Of a stretch of DNA of 41,411 nt, positions 35,675 through 41,411 are shown piece after piece. How positions within the stretch are numbered: the stretch's first letter is position 1; the number at the start of each line of letters is the position of its first letter. The position numbers and the translations under genes were made by a program. The DNA is from Acholeplasmataceae bacterium (lineage in GTDB: Bacteria > Bacillota_I > Bacilli_A > ML615J-28 > CAG-313): contig DUOG01000033.1 in assembly GCA_012838945.1 (NCBI GenBank), forward strand, positions 1 to 41,411, read 5' to 3'. The notes under the pieces were generated by a model. It ran no database searches and was not told the DNA's origin. It worked only from the letters and a program-made list of their open reading frames with translations.

Positions 35675-38182
35675 TTATTGATTAAGTAATTTAAATATTA
35701 AATTACTATCATATTTTTCTAAAAACGAAATAGCATCTTCTTCAGAAAGTGGCTTGCTGATAAGATAGCCTTGAATTTTATCACATTTATGTTCTTTTAG
35801 ATATTGTAATTGCGTATGGTGTTCAACCCCTTCAGCAATCGTACAATGGCCTAACTTATGTGACATTGAAATAATATCAAAAGTTATTTGTTTTCTAAGA
35901 TCAGGATCTAATAGTTTGTCTACAAAATATTTATCAATTTTCATACAGTCAACATGTATGCGTTGTTCTCTTGCAAGTGATGAATAACCAGTACCAAAGT
36001 CATCAATTGCAATATAGACACCGTTTGATCTTAAAACTTCAACAATACGGTTAATCGATTCACTATCCTCAGCAAACAATGTTTCAGTTATTTCAATACC
36101 AATATTTTTCGGATTAATCTTCATACTTTTGATCAATTTCATTAACTTGGAAGTGAAGTCTGGTTTTAATAGTTGAATTACTGATATATTAATTGACACC
36201 GAAACATCTTTATATCCAAGTTGATTCAATTTGTTTAAAAAAGCGAAAGCTTGAATGATTATCTTATCTCCTAAAGGTAGAATAAGTTTTGACATTTCTG
36301 CAATTGGAATAAACTCCATAGGAGATACCATCCCATACTTTTCAGTGTATAGACGGGCTAAGGCTTCAAAACCAAATACCGCACCTGTTTCTAAATCAAT
36401 GATTGGCTGATAGTGTAAGAAGAGTTTATCATTTGTCTCTTCACCAGCAGCAATCGACTTCAATATATCAACAATATCTCGTTCTCGATTAACTACGGCT
36501 TCTAGGTTTTCATCATAAAAGATAATCTCATAATCTTTACCAATCAAATTTATTGAACGCTCTGATGCAATTAAGAGTTTTCTTAAGAGCATGTCAATAT
36601 CAGTATTATCCTTGCTATCATCGATTTCCAAGACACCCATACCAAAGCCAATTCTTTCTGTAATAAGGAAAGATTCTAAAGTCTTTACAATTTCATTACA
36701 AAAGTTTACTAGCTCACATTTTTCCTGATAATCCCATAAATAGAAAACAAATCTATTTTCACGAGAATGGAATAAAATACACTTATCTTGATAATGTTTT
36801 TTTAGCTTTTCAGCTGCCCTTTTCATTAGGCTTTGAACGTAATGGTAGCCATAGTTTACCGCCAATAGTTGTATCATGGACAAATTTATTCCAATCAAAG
36901 CTTTTTTAGTATCTTTCTTTTGTTTTAAATCTTTTTCTAATACATCAACTAAATACTTTCTATTATAAAGATCTGTTAAAGGTTCATGTTCAGTATTATA
37001 TTTCAAAGTATCTTCTACTGCTTTTCTTTCTGAAATATCAAGAACTAATCCTTCTAAAGCAATTACTTCACCTTGTTCATTATATACTCCTTGTCCCATC
37101 TCAAGAACCCATTTTCGCTCACCGGTTGCGGTGATTATTTCATATTCGTATTTAAATGGGGCTCTTTTAGGGAGGATTCGTTCCCATTCTTGAGTCAATA
37201 AATCACGATACTCTGGGGCGATTATTTCATTGAATGATATTTCACTATTATACAATAAACTTTCCGGTTTATAACCTGTTAGATTATAACATCCTTGAGA
37301 TACATATTGCATCGTCCAATCTGAATCATTGTTACAGCGATAGGCTAGACCAGGAAGGTGTGATAGAAAAACAGATTTGCTGCGTTCACTTTCAGACAAG
37401 AGTTTTTCCATTTCCTTTTTTTCTGTTATGTCTTGAACTAAACAAATATAACTCATAGGTTGACCGCACTCACTCTTCAGTGGCGCAATAATCATATGAA
37501 CCCAAACTAACGAACCATCAGGTCTAATATAACGTTTGTCCATTGTATACATATTGATTTCACCAGCTCGCAATTGAGCAAGTTTGTGTAAATCTTCAGC
37601 AATATCGTCAGGATGAGTTATCTTTTCCCAACCTAGTGAAATAATATCTTCTTTGGAATAACCAACAATCTCTTGAAATCTTTTGTTGATTTTCATGATT
37701 TTTCTTTCAGTTCCTTCAACATCACAACTATAGTTAACTGAAATACCAATTGGTGCTTCATCAAAGATCCTTTCAAATGTAACCACAAGTTCATCTGTTT
37801 GATTAGATAATTGATTTTCTGCTTCTAATAGGGCATAATACAACTTAATTCTAGCTTGTAACGCACCAGCATGTAACGGTTTCCGAATATAATCAATCGC
37901 TCCCATAGTTAAAGCCTTGGATTTACTTTCAAAATCATTATCGGTAACAATAATTACTTTAAGATTCTTGAAATTTTCATCAAACATCAAAGAATCAAGA
38001 AAAAGAGAATAATCCATACAGTTAACGTCATAGATTACTAAGTTAATTCCTTGATGCTTCTTAAGATTACTCCAAGCTTCAGAACTATTTGAAGCTGTAA
38101 ATACACAGTAGTCACTTAGAGTATTTTTTATTAAGTTTTTGTCTGATACTGAGTCACTAACAACCAATATCTTAAAAACCAT
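35675..38182 (-). CDS. REC-PAS-PAS-GGDEF(degenerate)-EAL c-di-GMP signalling protein
   Basis: Receiver VVSDSVSDKN..LVIYDVN; two PAS/PAC blocks; GGDEF site replaced (SRENRF); EAL motifs FEALARL, IEITETLF, DDFGTGYSSL, IAEGVEH. Confidence 0.92.
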   Translation of the reverse strand: MVFKILVVSDSVSDKNLIKNTLSDYCVFTASNSSEAWSNLKKHQGINLVIYDVNCMDYSLFLDSLMFDENFKNLKVIIVTDNDFESKSKALTMGAIDYIRKPLHAGALQARIKLYYALLEAENQLSNQTDELVVTFERIFDEAPIGISVNYSCDVEGTERKIMKINKRFQEIVGYSKEDIISLGWEKITHPDDIAEDLHKLAQLRAGEINMYTMDKRYIRPDGSLVWVHMIIAPLKSECGQPMSYICLVQDITEKKEMEKLLSESERSKSVFLSHLPGLAYRCNNDSDWTMQYVSQGCYNLTGYKPESLLYNSEISFNEIIAPEYRDLLTQEWERILPKRAPFKYEYEIITATGERKWVLEMGQGVYNEQGEVIALEGLVLDISERKAVEDTLKYNTEHEPLTDLYNRKYLVDVLEKDLKQKKDTKKALIGINLSMIQLLAVNYGYHYVQSLMKRAAEKLKKHYQDKCILFHSRENRFVFYLWDYQEKCELVNFCNEIVKTLESFLITERIGFGMGVLEIDDSKDNTDIDMLLRKLLIASERSINLIGKDYEIIFYDENLEAVVNRERDIVDILKSIAAGEETNDKLFLHYQPIIDLETGAVFGFEALARLYTEKYGMVSPMEFIPIAEMSKLILPLGDKIIIQAFAFLNKLNQLGYKDVSVSINISVIQLLKPDFTSKLMKLIKSMKINPKNIGIEITETLFAEDSESINRIVEVLRSNGVYIAIDDFGTGYSSLAREQRIHVDCMKIDKYFVDKLLDPDLRKQITFDIISMSHKLGHCTIAEGVEHHTQLQYLKEHKCDKIQGYLISKPLSEEDAISFLEKYDSNLIFKLLNQ

Positions 38183-38324
38183 AGTTCCTCCTTACCACTT
38201 TGTGGATTTATTGATTTAAATATGTCATTAAACCTCACTTATTCTGTTCTTTTTTACCAAATTATATGTAAATATAACATTTTTTACCTCTCTTTTATTT
38301 TAACAGATTATTGCCTTTGTGTAA

Positions 38325-38352
38325 AATAAAAAGGCCACTTTTCTGTGACCAC
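38325..38352 (-). terminator. Weak intrinsic terminator
   Basis: GGTCAC-AGAAAA-GTGGCC-TTTTTATTTTA on the minus strand. Confidence 0.5.
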
Positions 38353-38379
38353 CTGTTTTTGGTAATTATTATAAACATA

Positions 38380-38808
38380 TTAAATGAAATCTTTAATTCT
38401 AACTTTATATTTACTACATTCCTTTACCCAATTATCCATATTATTATCAATCGTATCACATAGACACTGATATTCTTCTAAGGAAACGAAACCGTGTTTA
38501 AACATACATTTATAAAACTTCTTGATACTGATTGCGGTAATTTTAATATTAGTTGGATTAGACCAAATACATTTGTAAATATAGAAGTATCCTAAGAAAT
38601 CATCAATACTTTTACATCCTTCATTCATCGGTAAAGGTTCAAACCTGAGCAAATAATTGTTGATATAAAAGTCAACATTGGTGAGATGATTAGCAATCGA
38701 TCGCTTCGCTGTTTTTGCCTTCTCTAATTCTTTTTTAAAGATCTTTAAATACTCTTCATTTTTTTCTTGTTGAAACGCACATTGTTTTTCGTATTCTAAA
38801 AAATTCAT
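38380..38808 (-). CDS. Stand-alone integrase N-terminal (SAM-like, core-binding) domain protein
   Basis: NHLTNVDFYINNYLLRFEPLPMNEGCKSIDDFLGYFYIYKCIWSNPTNIKITAISIKKFYKCMFKHGFV; no catalytic tyrosine-recombinase domain follows. Confidence 0.55.
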   Translation of the reverse strand: MNFLEYEKQCAFQQEKNEEYLKIFKKELEKAKTAKRSIANHLTNVDFYINNYLLRFEPLPMNEGCKSIDDFLGYFYIYKCIWSNPTNIKITAISIKKFYKCMFKHGFVSLEEYQCLCDTIDNNMDNWVKECSKYKVRIKDFI

Positions 38809-38818
38809 AGCCGACCTC

Positions 38819-39001
38819 TTAGACTCTACTTTCTAATTCTCTTTTAATCAAATCTACAGCAATTTCAAAGGCTCTTATTCTTCTAATCAAAAGCGTGTGT
38901 GATGATGTACCTTCTTTTAGTTTGGGAAGAACCTTTTCACACTTCTTTATTGTTAATTCAATGGCTCGGATAGCTTCCTTCAGGTCATACACATTATACA
39001 T
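38819..39001 (-). CDS. Hypothetical 60-aa helical protein
   Basis: MYNVYDLKEAIRAIELTIKKCEKVLPKLKEGTSSHTLLIRRIRAFEIAVDLIKRELESRV; SD GGAGGAGAC; 10 nt before the next gene. Confidence 0.7.
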   Translation of the reverse strand: MYNVYDLKEAIRAIELTIKKCEKVLPKLKEGTSSHTLLIRRIRAFEIAVDLIKRELESRV

Positions 39002-39103
39002 TTTGTCTCCTCCATCATTTTCGATTTAATCCACACGATAAGTATTATAAAAGATCTAAACAAGTTATTAATATTCTTCTAATCAACTCTTCCTATTATA
39101 TTT

Positions 39104-39454
39104 TTAGCTTCGCAATATCTTCTGCATCTTCTTTCCCCTAGCAAGTTCATCAATTAATTTATCAAGCCATCTAACTTTTTGCATTAGGGGATCTTCAATC
39201 TCTTCTACTCGATAACCACAAATCACACCTTTTATCAATGCAGCATTGGGATTGATTTGTGGAGCTTCTTTAAAGAAAGTTTCATAATCAACATTTTTTT
39301 GTATTTGTTCTGCCAGCTTTTCTTCAGTGTATCCCGTTAGCCAACAAATAATGGTATCAACTTCAGCTTTAGTTCGTCCTTTACGTTCAGCTTTATTGAC
39401 CAGCAAAGGATAAACCTTAGAAAAAAGCATTTTATATACTCGATTATTATCCAT
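39104..39454 (-). CDS. DUF2200 family protein
   Basis: [35 protein letters not shown]...[38 protein letters not shown]. Confidence 0.88.
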   Translation of the reverse strand: MDNNRVYKMLFSKVYPLLVNKAERKGRTKAEVDTIICWLTGYTEEKLAEQIQKNVDYETFFKEAPQINPNAALIKGVICGYRVEEIEDPLMQKVRWLDKLIDELARGKKMQKILRS

Positions 39455-39598
39455 AAAATCACAACCTCACAAATAATATTATACAACCAATAAGAGTTAT
39501 TCAATTTTTGACCAAATACGTTCTTATTATAACATAATAACAAATAAAAATACAATAATACTATTAATCATTCCAAATAACTTTTTTAAAAATTAAAG

Positions 39599-39626
39599 AA
39601 CTCTCGGGTAATAACGAGAGTTCTAA
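39599..39626 (-). terminator. Intrinsic terminator
   Basis: AACTCTCG-TTATTACC-CGAGAGTT-CTTTAATTTTT on the minus strand. Confidence 0.7.
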
Positions 39627-39661
39627 ATTATAATATCTAAAATAATTTTTATGTTAAAACT

Positions 39662-40849
39662 TTATTTTGCTATAATTTCATTACTGATATTTTTAAATAA
39701 TACATTGTTTTTATAATAGTTATAGTATGATTCAGGAACATAAATTTTTACCTTACTCGCAAAACTATCACCATTTATCAGCGGTGGCCTAGTTGAATTA
39801 AATTCAATTGATTCTAAAGCTTCACAATTGATAAAAGCATTTTTTCCTATTGAAGTGATTGATTCTGGTAACACTATTAATCTAATGTTTGAACTACTAA
39901 AACTATTATGCCCAATTTGGATAATTCCTTCAGGAACAATTACTTCTGAGTCTTCTCCTAAATATTTGATTAGAACAGAACCTAAAATAACAAATTCATT
40001 AGTTTGGTTAGCAAGCCACGGAGTATTAAGTAAAGCATCCATATCAATATCTTTCACATTTTCACCAGTAATAGATGATACCGAACTATCAGCAAATACC
40101 CCTACCCCAAGATATTCAACTTGATTTAAATCAATTGAATCTATGTTTTGATTATTCTCAAAAAGGTATGCTGCTAGAACCTTTACACTAGACGGTACAA
40201 CAACATCTCTAGTTTCAGGATAGGCATATATTGCGATAGAACTATTCTCATCTGTAACATTGGTATTGATTAAGAAATTATCTTCCCATTGATAATAAGG
40301 ATTATCAAGAATGGTGAATTTTGTAATGCCACTTCCTCTAAAAGCACCTTCTCTAATATCCATTACTTTAGAAGGAATGGTGAATTCCGTTAAGTTTTTA
40401 GTGTTGCTGAAAGCTAGTTCTTCGATAGTTTCTAAATCTGAACCAGACCTAAAAGTTACTCTGGTAATATGCAGATTGTTATAAAAAGCTTTCTTTCCGA
40501 TTAATCTTACACTTTTAGGTATGATAATTGATGCAATTTCATATTCGGCTCCCGCAAAAATATTATCACCAAGAGCAACTACATTTTTGCCATCAATCAC
40601 CTCAGGAATAATTAATTCATCCTTGGAACCACCGGTATAAGATGCAAGTCCAATTTCGGTGTCACTAATATTATAAGTTTCATAATCAATGACTATATTC
40701 GGTTCATCATTATCATTATTGTTATTATTGCTATCACCTTTTTTACTGGCCGATAAGCCCCAAATAAGCAAGACAGCAAAAAGAACCGAAAAACGGATAA
40801 TTAATAGGATTTTTTCCTTTTTACTTAAATCTTTGAAATTTAACTTCAT
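39662..40849 (-). CDS. Leucine-rich repeat (LRR_5/BspA-like) membrane-anchored protein
   Basis: N-terminal TM (KILLIIRFSVLFAVLLIWGL), repeats VVALGDNIFAGA, VRLIGKKAFYNN, IEELAFSNTKNLTEFTIPSKVMDIREGAFRGS, ITSIGKNAFINCEALESIEF; start at 40849 with SD AAAGGGATG. Confidence 0.8.
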   Translation of the reverse strand: MKLNFKDLSKKEKILLIIRFSVLFAVLLIWGLSASKKGDSNNNNNDNDEPNIVIDYETYNISDTEIGLASYTGGSKDELIIPEVIDGKNVVALGDNIFAGAEYEIASIIIPKSVRLIGKKAFYNNLHITRVTFRSGSDLETIEELAFSNTKNLTEFTIPSKVMDIREGAFRGSGITKFTILDNPYYQWEDNFLINTNVTDENSSIAIYAYPETRDVVVPSSVKVLAAYLFENNQNIDSIDLNQVEYLGVGVFADSSVSSITGENVKDIDMDALLNTPWLANQTNEFVILGSVLIKYLGEDSEVIVPEGIIQIGHNSFSSSNIRLIVLPESITSIGKNAFINCEALESIEFNSTRPPLINGDSFASKVKIYVPESYYNYYKNNVLFKNISNEIIAK

Positions 40850-40996
40850 TGTCATCCCTTTCTTTTCAAATATTTTTCCAATATTATACCATATTACCAA
40901 TATAAATTATCAAAATATATTAATAATGAATTCTGATCACATTATTGTGTTTTCTCATACCCTAAGAAACTTTCTTGTACAGTGAAGCAAATAAAA

Positions 40997-41032
40997 AAGT
41001 TTGCATACACCTTAGAAGTATATGCAAACTTG
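40997..41032 (-). terminator. Intrinsic terminator
   Basis: AAGTTTGCATATAC...GTATGCAAACTTTTTT long inverted repeat. Confidence 0.8.
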
Positions 41033-41063
41033 AATTATTTATTATAATTAGTCAGATGAATAT

Positions 41064-41411
41064 TTAAAGCCTTGAATATATTTCATTAACCGCTTCAATA
41101 TAACAAACAAATGATGGGTGATCATAATCCATTCTTTTTAAATACATATTCTTTTTATCTAGATACCTCTCTCTGACTTCTTCCCACATCCCTGGAACTT
41201 TTTTTATTTCCTTAGCTTTATTATTATAGTCATTAGAGTTTGGTGCTTGATTCCAAAAATACCTATTTGGTAATGATCTTTTATCATGGATTAACCTTTC
41301 CCAGATTTCATCATAGTTCTTAGTTACTATTGCTAAATCAATAGAGAAATCAATATCAGGATCATCTTTAAAATATATTGGTTTCGTTGTTAAAGATGAT
41401 GTTGAATCATC
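41064..41411 (-). CDS. Partial hypothetical protein, truncated by the window edge
   Basis: Open frame to stop 41064: DDSTSSLTTKPIYFKDDPDIDFSIDLAIVTKNYDEIWERLIHDKRSLPNRYFWNQAPNSNDYNNKAKEIKKVPGMWEEVRERYLDKKNMYLKRMDYDHPSFVCYIEAVNEIYSRL. Confidence 0.65.
   Translation of the reverse strand, partial: DDSTSSLTTKPIYFKDDPDIDFSIDLAIVTKNYDEIWERLIHDKRSLPNRYFWNQAPNSNDYNNKAKEIKKVPGMWEEVRERYLDKKNMYLKRMDYDHPSFVCYIEAVNEIYSRL

Noticed and set aside
1-41411. CRISPR arrays, IS elements, prophage, tRNA/rRNA genes
   Set aside because: No regularly spaced direct repeats, transposase-like ORFs, phage structural genes or recognisable tRNA/rRNA sequence found by eye; a tRNAscan/CRISPR search would be needed for certainty.

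Overview
AT-rich, low-GC Gram-positive (Firmicutes-like) chromosomal window using the standard code, with spore-formation-type genes: a gerKA/KC/KB trio and a PdaA-like deacetylase. No rRNA, tRNA, CRISPR array, IS element or prophage was recognised by eye. Most genes are housekeeping or transport: topoisomerase III, AsnA, CDF transporter, ABC transporters, H+-PPase, MntP, HD-GYP, a REC-PAS-PAS-GGDEF-EAL protein, CvpA and VanZ. The strongest unannotated signal is upstream of a TrpXYZ-type ABC transporter operon (22750-25737, minus). It has a near-consensus promoter and a 25-aa leader ORF, MKKSIFKIANAQFYYYYYFPSVYRE, with five consecutive Tyr codons and a good SD. This is followed by a chain of mutually exclusive RNA pairings: a 14-bp perfect antiterminator overlapping a 12-bp perfect terminator stem. 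The layout fits ribosome-mediated, tyrosine-sensing transcription attenuation (not a T-box) and suggests the transporter imports tyrosine or an aromatic amino acid. Other notable items: an in-frame TAA splitting a Zn-ribbon/methyltransferase gene, a frameshifted YwaF-type membrane gene, an M20 peptidase/TRIC channel deletion chimera, a Nudix-kinase fusion, and an orphan PilT ATPase next to a tail-anchored protein.
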